64,000 nt of DNA from Corythucha ciliata. Lineage: Eukaryota; Arthropoda; Insecta; Hemiptera; Tingidae. Shown here piece after piece: positions 30,958 through 41,957 of this stretch. Positions within the stretch are counted from its first letter, which is position 1. Each line of letters opens with the position of its first letter. Below the pieces are notes generated by a model. It saw nothing but the letters and a program-made list of their open reading frames with translations, made no database searches and had not been told where the DNA came from. The position numbers and the translations under genes were made by a program. The DNA is taken from positions 6,200,001 through 6,264,000 of the forward strand of contig CM075937.1 in NCBI GenBank assembly GCA_038030265.1, in the 5' to 3' direction.

Positions 30958-32089
30958 TGAGCCGCTTAAGGAGAGATTGTGCACAATATAATATGACCTA
31001 TCACAGTTGTTCTCAATAGAATCGTTAGATTTAACGCTACTCCTCTGCCTTCTTAACGCAGATTCACACTTGACACCATTGAATCATTCGTATGTTTATT
31101 CGTAGATAAATTGTGGATGAGGCATATAACATGCAGAATCAGTCATCTTTCACCTTGGATTATTGCAATTGCGACCTAGAGAAATGTAGCTTGACGACTC
31201 CTTCTACTATCATAAGGAATTTTTTTGAAAAAGTTAATTTTTCTGGCACAAATGCAAAAATCACCAATTTCGAGCAAGACGAGCATTTCGATTCCGCGTC
31301 GAGTTCAAGCCAAAAACGACATGACCCGTGTGTAGAGGGCCCTAATTGAAATTCGTGAACCAAAACAGCACCACACATCGAATGAATTAATTTTTCCTGA
31401 GTTTCCCAGGATGGAGCAAAAACTGTTACGGGTGGTATCTTGTGTTACCTTAATTTGACTCATTCAAGTTTCGCATTGGAGAGATTGGGTGGATCACCCA
31501 TCTCAAAAAACCATTTTGGGAAATCATTTTTCTGGGTTCCCAGGGTGGTGCACAAAATGTTAAGGGTGGTGCCCCGCGGGTGCCTTAATTTGGCTCATTC
31601 GAAATTTAAATTGGAGAAATCGGGGGGACACCCCCCCCTCATTAACCATTTTGGGAAATCATATTCCTGGGTTCCCCGTGGTGGTGCACAAAATGTTAAG
31701 GGTGGTGTCTTGTGGTGCCCTGCGGGTGCCTTAATTTGGCTCGAAATTTAAATTGGAGAAATCGGGGGGCTACCCCCCCCCCCCCCATTAACCATTTTGG
31801 GAAATCATTTTTCTGGGTTCCCCGGGGTGGTGCACAAAATGTTAAAGGTGGTGCCTTGTGGTGCCCTGCGGGTGCCTTAATTTGGCTCGAAATTTAAATT
31901 GGAGAAATCGGGGGGCTACCCCCCCCCATTAACCATTTTGGGAAATCATTTTTCTGGGTTCCCCGGGGTGGTGCACAAAATGTTAAAGGTGGTGCCTTGT
32001 GGTGCCCTGCGGGTGCCTTAATTTGGCTTATCCGAAATTCAAATGGGAGCAATTTTTTGTTTTGAACTCGGTAGAAGAAGAAAAAAAAA

Positions 32090-32308
32090 GTGTCAATTTT
32101 GATAACAGTGATAGGTGCGGAGACGTATTCTTTGCTTCGAGACCTCTGCCACCCGAAAAGACCTTCAGAATTGTCCTACGAAGATCTATGCAACGTCTTA
32201 AGAAAACAGTTCGTATCAGAGACTTCTCAATTCAGGAAAAGGAAAGAATTTCACGAACTTCGACAAAGTGACGGAGAAACTGTTATAGTTCGTGGTTTCG
32301 TAGAGTAA
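32090..32308 (+). pseudogene. Gypsy-B gag fragment
   Basis: The frame starting ILITVIGAETYSLLRDLC and continuing to FHELRQSDGETV is the conserved capsid region of K02A2.6/Mag-type Gypsy gag. It stops at 32,306. The gag sequence resumes in a different frame just before 32,380 (KFVCGLCHSKIFDRLCEE), so an indel or small deletion lies between. Confidence 0.7.
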
Positions 32309-32379
32309 AAAAAGGAGCGATAGGGTGTGGTTACGGATTTCATTTAGAAGAGTTTTCGAAGGATAAGTTCGTCTGTGGA

Positions 32380-33783
32380 TTGTGTCACAGTAAAATCTTT
32401 GATCGACTCTGCGAAGAAAATCCGAAGGATAAAAATTTGATCGACTTGTACGAAATAGCGTTGCGACAAGAATCTAGTTTGAAGAAACCAACACCTCCTA
32501 ATGACATCTTTGATCTAACTACCCGACCGCGATTCGACCAGAAAAATGCGTGCTCTCACTGCGGAAGGAGAAATCATACGACAGAAAAATGTAGATACAA
32601 GTTGTACAAGTGTCGGAAATGTTCAAAAGTGGGACACCTAGCTATCGTATGTAAAGCCAACGTCGAAACAAATGAATTGGACGACAAGGATAGCGGAAAA
32701 GAAGAAAATGAAAAGGATTTTGTGGACACGTTTTCGTTAGGGTCACGCGTCTTTAAGCCGTTTAAAGTCCAAGTTTCCTACGCAAATAAGAAGTTGGATA
32801 TGGAAATCGACACCGGAGCGAGGGTTACAGTCATGCCTTTTTCTGTTTATAACAAGCTGTTTTCGTTTCTAGAACTCACCCCTACGGCAATGCAGCTTAA
32901 AGCTTTCGGTGGTGAAATTATAAAACCGGTGGGAACTATACACGCTACAGTGGAATGGAGAGGCAAAAGGCTTGAAGACGCACCAATCCATATTGTGCCG
33001 AAAGAAAACAAAACACTCATGGGGCGCGATTGGTTGACGGGTTTATTTCGTTTTAATATCACTAAAGTTAATAAATTATGTTTGGAATCATACGATAGCA
33101 ATTTAAACGAATTAATTCAGGAATATGACGAGCTTTTCAAAGATGGCGTTGGTATTTACAGGTACGAGAAAATAATTAAGCTTCGCCTGAGAGAGGACGC
33201 AAAACCAAAATTCATGAAACCTCGGCCAGTACCGTTTGCATTTTTAGAAAAAGTGAATCGCGAGCTTGAAGAGTTAGAAAAGGCCGGAATGATCGAAAAA
33301 ATCAGTTCAAGTGAGTGGGGATTACCTCTTGTTCCTATTTTGAAACCAAACGGTGCCTTAAGGTTATGCGCTAATTACAAGTTAACTGTCAATAAGTTTT
33401 TGGAGGATGTTAAACACCCCCTACCTCGTTTGGATGAAATTTTAGCGGTTATACAGGGAGGACAAGAATTTTCGAAGCTGGACTTTGTAAAGGCTTATAA
33501 TCACTTGGAATTAGACGAGGAATCGAAAATGCTGCTGGCTTGGTCTACTCTTAAAGGTATTTTCAAACCACACCGTCTCCCTTTCGGGACGAAGCCAGCT
33601 GTGGCTATATTTCAAAAAGTAGTGGAAAAGTGTCTGCAAGGCTTGTCGGGAGTAATAAACTTTCTGGATGACATCATTATAACGGGAAAATCTCGGGAGG
33701 ATCACTTGAACGATTTGCGTTCAGTTTTTCAAAAATTGAAAGATGCTGGGTTCAGACTGAATCTGCAAAAGTGTGAGTTTTAA
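32380..33783 (+). pseudogene. Gypsy-B gag C-terminus, protease and reverse transcriptase
   Basis: A 467-codon frame. Residues about 60-90 carry two zinc knuckles (CSHCGRRNHTTEKC and CRKCSKVGHLAIVC). Residues about 145-225 are an aspartic protease with MEIDTGARVTVMP and a GRDWL end. Residues about 265-467 are the RT, with PRPVPFAF, the catalytic SKLDFVKAYNHLE, LPFGTKPAVAIFQ and NFLDDIIITG. A stop at 33,781 ends it after NLQKCEF. The same frame then continues past the stop with the RT connection (YVGHIIN...FLGPINYYGRF) and, after another frame change, the RNase H start SLYCDASNVGIGAVL. The stop and truncation make it dead. Confidence 0.88.
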
Positions 33784-34130
33784 AAAAAAGAAATTAAGTA
33801 TGTTGGCCACATAATAAATTGTACCGGAATTAAAAAAGATCCTGAGAAAATCAAAGCTTTAAGCTCGATTCCTCGCCCCGAAAATTCGTCTCAAGTCAAG
33901 TCATTCCTCGGTCCTATTAATTATTACGGTCGTTTCATAAAAAATTTGGCTACAATAGTTAACCCTTTGTATAAATTGCTTAGGAAAGGTGAAAAGTTTG
34001 AATGGACTGATGAGTGTGAGTCAAACGAGCGATGCTTTCCGAGGAACTTCTAGTTCAATTCAATCCTGCTTTACCTGTGTCACTGTACTGTGATGCCTCA
34101 AATGTCGGAATAGGAGCTGTTTTACGAGCG

Positions 34131-35074
34131 CCTTTTGTTATATCGGCCGTGAATCAACGAAATTTCCCAATTTTAGCCGGGAATGAGCGTTTGTATCAGT
34201 TTTAGCCGTGAACAAGCAGAATCACCAAATGTGAAATTTAGCTTCACATTAGGGCTTGCTTGTGCCGAGAAATAGCGTATTTCTCCATTTCAGCTGCTGA
34301 TAAGCGCTTTCTGCCAAAGTTAGCCACAAATTAAATATTTAATTATCTTTGTTTTAGTTGCAAATCAGCATGTTACATCAATTTTAGACGGGAATAAGCG
34401 GTTTGTCTCAGTTTTAGCCGTGAATAAGCGGCTTTTCTATCACTTCTATCCGTGAATTAGCTTTTTTTCTCAGTTTTTACCGCGATCTAAGCGCTTTTTC
34501 ACATTTTTTAGTCGCAAATTATTTCTCAATTTTAGGCACGAATTACCACGTTTCCTTAATTTCAGCCAATTTTCTCAAATTGTTCCGCGAATAGGCTTAT
34601 TTCTCCATTTTAGTTGTGAATGAGCGTTTTACTTCAATTTTAGGCCGGAATTAGTAGATTTTCTCAGTTTTAGCCGCGAATTACGTGGCTTTCTCAATTT
34701 TAGCCGTGAATAAGCGATTTTTCTCAACTGCGATTTTTTCTGTTGTTGCCTTGAAAAAACCACGAATTTTGCGTTTTCAAAAATTAATTTTTGAGCCAGG
34801 TGAGCGATGGACTTTAGCTTTTTCTCAATTTTCGCCACATGTTAGTGATTTTTTTCATTTTCAGCCACGAATTAGTGATTTCTTTTCGTTTTCTACTATG
34901 AATCAACGCGTTTTTTTTTTTTTTTTGTTTTTTTTTGTTTTTTTGTTTTTGTTGTTTTGTTTTTGTTGTTTTGTTTTTTCAATGTTCTCCCGCGTACTTG
35001 CCCATAGAATAACACATTAGCACGCTTTCTCAATTTCTTCTGCCTTAAAGGCCTATAGGAATTTGGAGTTGACG
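34131..35074 (+). repeat. Satellite S1 array, forward orientation
   Basis: Units of the TTTTAGCCGTGAATAAGCG type run for about 940 bp from the broken end of Gypsy-B to the foldback element. A poly-T/GT-rich stretch lies at 34,910-34,980. The array resumes on the other side of the foldback element. Confidence 0.8.
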
Positions 35075-35083
35075 TTTTTTCTT

Positions 35084-37618
35084 ACGTGTGTGAAGCTAGC
35101 CCCCTTTTACACTCTTTCAGGGGGCAAAATACTAACCCGCATGACAGGAATCGCACTTGAGTCTAGGTACAGCCAATAGAGAAGCTAACAAAATCAAAAA
35201 ATTCAGAACATCAGCCTACCGCCAGCAAAAACAGAAGCTAACAAAATTGAATTTAAAAATTGCCACATTAGGACGCCATTACCCTTTACATTAGAGTCAT
35301 AAAACCAATGTCTGACTCGACAGCAGCACACAGGTACATGAAAAATGTTAATTACATTGAAAAACCATTATTAGCAAGCATTAAATACCACACCTGAAGA
35401 GAAAGAGCGTGTCACGAACAACCTGTACACTGTACACTACATTCATGCCATGCGGGTCAGTATAACGAGGCGATACCGCCCCCAAGTAACCACCACCATG
35501 TTAGCATAAGAACAATTCGGAATGAAATAACGAACAGAGGATGAGGTACAACATGGCATAAGTAAAAAATAGGACAAACTCCCCCCCCCCCCGCCAGAGA
35601 GAACGGCGAGCCGATTACTGTGGGTACGCGGGGGGCAGGCATGCCACCCCTCGAACGAGTACGAAGGACAAATACGAATAAATTCAAAAAATTCACAGAC
35701 GTTGGTATTAGGGTAGGGGACAAGTTGGAATAGGTGAGAAAAGTGGGCGGGTGGCATATAAGAGAACGGCGAGCCGATTACTGTGGGTACGCGGGGGGCA
35801 GGCATGCCACCCCTCGAACGAGTACGAAGGACAAATACGAATAAATTCAAAAAATTCACAGACGTTGGTATAAGGGTAGGGAACAAGTTGGAATAGGTGA
35901 GAAAAGTGGGCGGGTGGCATATAAGAGAACGGCGAGCCGATTACTTAGGGTACGCTGGAGATAGCATGCCGCCCCCGAAACGAGTGTGACGGACAAATAC
36001 GAATAAATTCAAAAAATTCACAGACGTTGGTGTAAGGGTAGGGAACAAGGTGAAATAGGTGAGAAAAGTGGGCGGGTGGCATATAAGAGAACGGCGAGCC
36101 GATTACTGAGGGTACGCTGGAGATAGCATGCCGCCCCCCCACCCGCCCACTTTTCTCACCTATTCCAACTTGTTCCCTACCCTTATACCAACGTCTGTGA
36201 ATTTTTTGAATTTATTCGTATTTGTCCGTCACACTCGTTTCGGGGGCGGCATGCTATCTCCAGCGTACCCTCAGTAATCGGCTCGCCGTTCTCTTATATG
36301 CCACCCGCCCACTTTTCTCACCTATTCCAACTTGTTCCCTACCCTTATACCAACGTCTGTGAATTTTTTGAATTTATTCGTATTTGTCCTTCGTACTCGT
36401 TCGAGGGGTGGCATGCCTGCCCCCCGCGTACCCACAGTAATCGGCTCGCCGTTCTCTTATATGCCACCCGCCCACTTTTCTCACCTATTTCACCTTGTTC
36501 CCTACCCTTACACCAACGTCTGTGAATTTTTTGAATTTATTCGTATTTGTCCGTCACACTCGTTTCGGGGGCGGCATGCTATCTCCAGCGTACCCACAGT
36601 AATCGGCTCGCCGTTCTCTTATATGCCACCCGCCCACTTTTCTCACCTATTCCAACTTGTTCCCTACCCTTATACCAACGTCTGTGAATTTTTTGAATTT
36701 ATTCGTATTTGTCCGTCACACTCGTTTCGGGGGCGGCATGCTATCTCCAGCGTACCCTCAGTAATCGGCTCGCCGTTCTCTTATATGCCACCCGCCCACT
36801 TTTCTCACCTATTTCACCTTGTTCCCTACCCTTACACCAACGTCTGTGAATTTTTTGAATTTATTCGTATTTGTCCGTCACACTCGTTTCGGGGGCGGCA
36901 TGCTATCTCCAGCGTACCCTCAGTAATCGGCTCGCCGTTCTCTTATATGCCACCCGCCCACTTTTCTCACCTATTCCAACTTGTTCCCTACCCTTATACC
37001 AACGTCTGTGAATTTTTTGAATTTATTCGTATTTGTCCTTCGTACTCGTTCGAGGGGTGGCATGCCTGCCCCCCGCGTACCCACAGTAATCGGCTCGCCG
37101 TTCTCTCTGGCGGGGGGGGGGAGTTTGTCCTATTTTTTACTTATGCCATGTTGTACCTCATCCTCTGTTCGTTATTTCATTCCGAATTGTTCTTATGCTA
37201 ACATGGTGGTGGTTACTTGGGGGCGGTATCGCCTCGTTATACTGACCCGCATGGCATGAATGTAGTGTACAGTGTACAGGTTGTTCGTGACACGCTCTTT
37301 CTCTTCAGGTGTGGTATTTAATGCTTGCTAATAATGGTTTTTCAATGTAATTAACATTTTTCATGTACCTGTGTGCTGCTGTCGAGTCAGACATTGGTTT
37401 TATGACTCTAATGTAAAGGGTAATGGCGTCCTAATGTGGCAATTTTTAAATTCAATTTTGTTAGCTTCTGTTTTTGCTGGCGGTAGGCTGATGTTCTGAA
37501 TTTTTTGATTTTGTTAGCTTCTCTATTGGCTGTACCTAGACTCAAGTGCGATTCCTGTCATGCGGGTTAGTATTTTGCCCCCTGAAAGAGTGTAAAAGGG
37601 GGCTAGCTTCACACACGT
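35084..37618. mobile_element. 2.5-kb foldback element with perfect 9-bp target duplication
   Basis: Long inverted arms start ACGTGTGTGAAGCTAGCCCC on the left and end GGGGCTAGCTTCACACACGT on the right. The outer ~510 bp of each arm is essentially identical. TTTTTTCTT flanks both ends exactly (35,075-35,083 and 37,619-37,627). Inward of the unique ends, each arm consists of tandem ~163-bp units, about four on the left and six on the right, meeting near 36,135. Nine-base duplications with long TIRs made of internal repeats are known from Foldback and Mutator-like elements. No transposase is encoded. Confidence 0.88.
35601..37100. repeat. ~163-bp tandem units of two subtypes in the foldback arms
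   Basis: The GAACGGCGAGCC marker of the left arm occurs at 35,601, 35,763, 35,927 and 36,089 (162, 164, 162). The inverted marker recurs about every 162-165 bp on the right. Subtype A carries GAGGGGTGGCATGCCTGCC; subtype B carries GGGGCGGCATGCTATCTCC. From the outside inward the left arm is A, A, B, B and the right arm A, B, B, B, A, B. The arms are therefore not mirror copies in their interiors. Where units are 162 bp, frames run on for up to 289 codons, but only as repeat translation. Confidence 0.85.
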
Positions 37619-37627
37619 TTTTTTCTT

Positions 37628-37731
37628 TGGTTTGTCCGCGAAGTTGCCTTCAGATATCTCGAATTGGTGTATTTTTCCTAATTTAAGTGGCAAATGATCG
37701 CTTGTTCTCAATATTTGCCGCTAATCATCGC
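37628..37731 (+). repeat. Satellite S1, remainder right of the foldback element
   Basis: Units such as TTCTCAATATTTGCCGCTAATCATCG continue in the orientation seen at 34.1-35.1 kb. They stop exactly where the tandem duplication begins. Confidence 0.65.
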
Positions 37732-37902
37732 TTTGAAACCTAAAAATCCATTTTTTTTTTTCATCTATTTACGCTTTTTGGGCCCCCCCCCCCCTCCAAT
37801 GAATGGTGGCCTCACCATCACGAGATCGCCCATTTGTCGAGAAATCATCATTCTGTGCAGATCCCCCTTCAACAGTCGCCCTTTGTTATGTGCAAGGTAT
37901 TA

Positions 37903-38089
37903 GGTCCCACGCACACTAGGAGAAAAAAGACGCCAACGCGTGAGTCAGCGTCTTTTTTCTCGGCGAAGAGAAGACTCTCGCGTACGCGTCCAATGTGAAA
38001 GGTCCCATAGAGTTCTATGTGTTTTTACTGCACGAGTCGGACGCTGACGCGCGCGTCGGCGTCTTTTTTCTCCTAGTGTGCGCGGGGCC
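37903..38089. mobile_element. ~187-bp palindromic MITE, copy 1
   Basis: The left end GGTCCCACGCACACTAGGAG and the right end CTCCTAGTGTGCGCGGGGCC are inverted. Next inside, GACGCCAACGCG / CGTCGGCGTC continues the stem. TTA precedes and TTG follows, a one-mismatch three-base duplication. A diverged copy lies at about 26,850-27,017. Confidence 0.7.
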
Positions 38090-38219
38090 TTGGAAAAAAT
38101 CTCTGGAATGACTATCAACAAATTTTTGGCGGGCGCCATCTTCTTAGGGGGGGGGGGTTTAAACCCATAAAACCCTCCCCGTAGATCCGCCACTGGCGTG
38201 TAGAGTTTATTGAGTCAAG

Positions 38220-38640
38220 TTCAATATATTTAATTACTGAACAATGAAGACTCTTTCAACGACTGATCAAGTTGAGTCCGGAGATAGGGTCCGGAAGTCC
38301 AGACCCTCAACCTTGTGGCCATCAGATGACGCAGGATTTGCCCATCATGACAGCAAACACAGCCCTGTACCCTGCTGCGGATCTCTTTAAGATGTGGCCA
38401 GTACCTAGGCCCTTGCCGGCCCTTACCTGGCCTGTACCCCATCTTTGGCCCAGACTCCCCAGCAGAGTCGGTCCCATCACTCAGCTCGGCTTGTTAGCCG
38501 TAACTGGTGGCCAGCCACCCGCGCCCGAGAGGCACGACGTGGAGGTGGATCTTTCAGAGCTGGGGATGCTGGCATGTGCCATGAACCGAAACCGGGCAGG
38601 GAAGGTGCCTCTGTACCCTGCATAGTAGCCAAGACTCAAG
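38220..38640 (-). mobile_element. R1-like 3' UTR relic, copy 1
   Basis: Positions about 38,385-38,630 match the 3' UTR of the R1-like pair at 17.4-20.3 kb (for example AAGATGTGGCCAGTACCTAG and CCATCTTTGGCCC), at clearly lower identity. No RT is attached. In place of (GA)n there is about 160 bp of different 3' sequence, so it comes from a related but distinct subfamily. Confidence 0.6.
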
Positions 38641-39249
38641 AGTCGTCCTTGCCAATCTGGGCCTTCATTTTTTGCCCAATATTCTGTGCGGGAGGCACAC
38701 GACGCACTTTTTTACTGTTTGACCCTTTTAAGAAATCTCATGTCCCCACGCACATTAATTAATTAGGTAATTTAATAAATGCAGAATTAAGAAGAGAAAA
38801 GAAGACGAGGAAGGATAGGACGGGGGTCGAGGTATCATCTGTTCAGTTCCCCAAACCTCTAGAAGGTAGAATGCTGCCAGAAAAAAAGGTCTTGAAACAA
38901 ATCTGGGAAAAAGTCGGACATTTCTTGCGCAAGTACTTGTCTGCCCATATGGCAATATATTTCAGTGTTTAAACTTGGTTCAAACGAAGCATTTTGGTTT
39001 TTTGTTTCACTTCAGCAGAGGGTTCAAGAGAGGGGGTAATAGAAATGCTTCAAATTTATGTGCGAATAATTTCATACTAAGCCCCTCCATGGGCTTCAAA
39101 ATGGAGATAATAAAAAAGAAATAATTCAATTTCTTGAACTATCATTCAACCAAACAAACCTAAAACTTCACTTTTAATGTTTTTAACTACTTAAAACACC
39201 AGCTACAATAGAAGACAGGACAGAAAAGTCTCCGTGTGTACACGGCTTA
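38641..39249. other. AT-rich sequence left of the 5.7-kb element
   Basis: No gene or further repeat was recognised. The matching stretch in copy 2 is 46,126-46,739. Confidence 0.3.
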
Positions 39250-40574
39250 AGGCCCGTTCACAAGCTCTGTTATATGCGTCTGTGGAGTCTATGCAACCAA
39301 GCAAATTAATTCCCACCAAAGTTGTATAGAAAACCAAGTTATTCAGCTCTCTAGTGATGAAGTTGAAACCAATCCGGGGTAGGGAAAATTTATCACGCTA
39401 GATAACACCTCCACATGTAGAAGCTATATCAATAAAAAGCTAAGCTTGCTGTTGCTAAGGTAACTTACAAGGGTTATTGTTTTGATATTTTTATTGTCAC
39501 TTCTCACTTGTACTCATAAACGCCAGTGAAACCCAAAATTAGAGAGAATTTAGAGCATTTTGTACTGCAGGAACTTCAATTTCTTAACTGCCTCCGACTA
39601 TACGCCAATATTATGCCGGATATTCAGCTTGAGAGGCCCAGCTAAGATAGTAATTAACGAAAACAGTAAGTTGCTGAGGACAACATTTGAAAATCAGTGG
39701 CTAAAGTATCATTAACTATGGCAAAAATGTCGGTTTTTGACATGAGAAGGATACACCTGAAGTTCACGATTAAAGGCGAGTTTTCTTGGATGGATAATTG
39801 CCCTTTCTATACGCCCAATGTTCAGTTCCCGTCCTGAGGTGAAATTGCGGATTTCCTCGAGGAGTTTGAAGTTAGTATTTTACTGCTAAATTGGTATATT
39901 CGACTACATTGACGTTCTACTGACGTATTATTAATTATGTGAAGGAACATGATCCGTTAATTCCTGTGGAATTTCCAGAAGCCTGTGGAAGAGTTTACAA
40001 TGAGAGTGAGTGTATAAATTCCACACTTTAAGTAATCAGAAGGTGACGAACGTTTCAGGATTTGTTATCGTCGATGAATGTCGGCTGTGGGTTACTCGAT
40101 TATGCGTTCGCTGGAAAGCAACTGCCCACCCGTGTCCTCTCACGGACGTTTGTGTGACGAACCTCCTCTCCAGTCAAATATCGTTCCGCATGTAAAATTT
40201 AAATCACTATAGCATTCATTTTTAAAATCGTTTCTTAATGCAATTCCTATCGCCCCAAGCTTGACTACGTCCTGAAATCAAAATTAATTCCGCGTCATTA
40301 CTCGTCTACGTAAGAATGCCGATGTACTCGACTTTGGATAGAGAGAGCGAGAGCCTCAACTCAAGCAAATCGCAGCCACGGAAAACTCAAAGGATCTGCG
40401 TTTTAGGCAGCACCCCCCCCCCCCCGAACTAGGCACAAATTTTTCGTACGAAGTTTTCACCAATTTAGAATAAAAGTTGTATTACCTAATTTTTTTTGCA
40501 GACCAGTTTCAATAATGCGTCCCATTTTCAATGCAGTTCAGTCCTATTTAGTATTTAATCAGTTTACAGCACCT

Positions 40575-40804
40575 ACAAACGCGTACACGGCTTAGCTGAA
40601 AACATCTACTCCTTCACTGCTAATACTCATCCCTCTAGCGAAATTCCTGGAGTTTTTTTTTACCGATCAAACAAACCTCTTCGGACAAACGCCACCTAAA
40701 CTCTTCAGGATCTGTTCTGTTCGGGTTTCGCTTGAAGGGATGAGTAGAAGGTGAAAACTGAAGGAGAATAAATATGCATTCGGCTAAGCCGTGTACGCGT
40801 TTGT
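40575..40804. mobile_element. ~230-bp MITE with ACAAACGCGTACACGGC ends
   Basis: ACAAACGCGTACACGGCTTAGC on the left is mirrored by GGCTAAGCCGTGTACGCGTTTGT on the right. Inside, CTCATCCCTC / GAGGGATGAG-type arms continue. Its duplicate is at about 48,067-48,294. Non-coding. Confidence 0.65.
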
Positions 40805-40885
40805 TGATTCTACATATAATCTCTTTGAGTACAACTAGATCAAATTGAAAATGGGATGCAACAAGAACAATAAAATCGCAATTAA

Positions 40886-41957
40886 ACGGCTGGTTCTGAT
40901 TTTTTGATATTATGTTGTTAGGACCAATACCAGTAGTCTAAATCCAAGTTTGCAGCTTCGAAAGACCTGTGCTACTTTCATAGCACTCGAAAAACCGCGG
41001 AATATTTGCACTTTTTCCAGTGCTTTTACTATATCTCCTAAACTATGCATTCTTCGTTAATAAACGCGAACTACAATTTTCAAGTATATTAAATTCGCTA
41101 CAATTTGCGACATAGCCCAGCTCTGTGGGGCAGATATAGTAGCCAAGATACAGCTCTTCGAAATTAATAATTTATTGTTTTTTAAAGAGATTTTAAGTTT
41201 ATAAAAAGTTGAAAATCTCCCTCTAAAACTTCATTTGGCGCTGTTAGCGTTCAATTTGTGATAGAACATTGCTCAGTGGTAAGTTTCACACAAAACAAAG
41301 CCAAAAATTCCATCATTTTGGCAAAACAAATTACCAATTTTGAAGCGCTGTATCTTGGCTACTATCTAATCTACAGATCTGGGTCAGGTCTCAAATTAAA
41401 GCAAATTCAATATACTTATTTTTTTTTTAAAAAAAAGACACTTTTAAGATACAGCCGTTAAGAATTGGTATTTTTTTGCAACCAAAAAAGTGATATTGTT
41501 TTGAGTGAAACCAACCTCTGAGAAATTTTCTATTACAAATTCGAGGGCTCACAGTTCCGCACAAGGTTTTGGAGAGAGTGTTAGAAATTTCCAACTTGTT
41601 GCTTCCATATATTTATAAATGTTAAATCAATTCCATATATTTAGACTTGGGAACTCTTTTTGTGAAAACAAATTACCAATTTTGAAGAGCTGCATCTTGG
41701 CTAACGTCTGACCTACAGAGCTGGATCAGGTTTCAAATTGTAGCGTATTTAATATACCTACTTGAAAAACGTAGTTCACGTGTATTGTCGAAGAAAGCGT
41801 AGTTTAGGAAAGATAATAAAAGAAAAACGAGAAGAGTGCTAATATTCCGCGGTTTTTCGACTGCTACGAAAGTAGCACAGGTTTTTCGATGCTGCAAACT
41901 TGGATATACACTACTGGTACTGGTTCTAACAACAAACTAAAAATCATAACTAGCCGC
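40886..41957. mobile_element. 1.07-kb long-TIR element with TTAA target duplication, copy 1
   Basis: Arms of about 280 bp: the left arm starts ACGGCTGGTTCTGATTTTT and the right arm ends AAAAATCATAACTAGCCGC. Inner segments such as ATCCAAGTTTGCAGC, CCTGTGCTAC and AAACCGCGGAATATT are inverted at high similarity. TTAA flanks both sides (40,882-40,885 and 41,958-41,961), the target site of piggyBac-type elements. It is nested inside the 5.7-kb element and has no transposase. Confidence 0.7.

Larger units (their letters stand above)
29966..31346. mobile_element. ~1.4-kb TIR element inserted in an S3 unit
   Basis: The left end TAGGCCCTCCACACACGGGT and right end ACCCGTGTGTAGAGGGCCCTA are inverted repeats with similarity extending inward. 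It splits the S3 repeat at GGCTAATTC. The interior holds a fragment of Jockey-like RT (30,585-30,806) and a small palindromic MITE (30,784-30,957). No transposase frame is present. The exact target duplication is unclear. Confidence 0.6.
29875..32045 (+). repeat. Array of the ~147-bp repeat (S3), right arm, opposite orientation
   Basis: The unit of 24.4-25.2 kb reappears as its reverse complement. The marker CTTAATTTGGCTC begins at 31,447, 31,584, 31,730, 31,876 and 32,017 (spacings 137, 146, 146, 141). One further partial unit at 29,878-29,965 is cut off from the rest by a 1.4-kb TIR element. The two S3 arms enclose 24.4-32.0 kb. The short frames across it are repeat translations, not genes. 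Confidence 0.85.
32046..34130 (+). mobile_element. Gypsy-B: internal fragment of a Gypsy LTR retrotransposon
   Basis: It carries gag, zinc knuckle, protease, RT and the start of RNase H in the usual Gypsy order, with no LTR on either side. The left end joins the S3 array and the right end stops abruptly inside RNase H at about 34,130, where the S1 satellite begins. It is inert, with a gag frameshift near 32,305 and a stop at 33,781. Confidence 0.85.

Noticed and set aside
36332..37201. A 289-codon + strand frame with an internal peptide repeat
   Set aside because: It is the translation of ~163-bp units in one arm of the foldback element. The length is a by-product of 162-bp units being divisible by 3; the reverse-complement arm has the same frames on the other strand.
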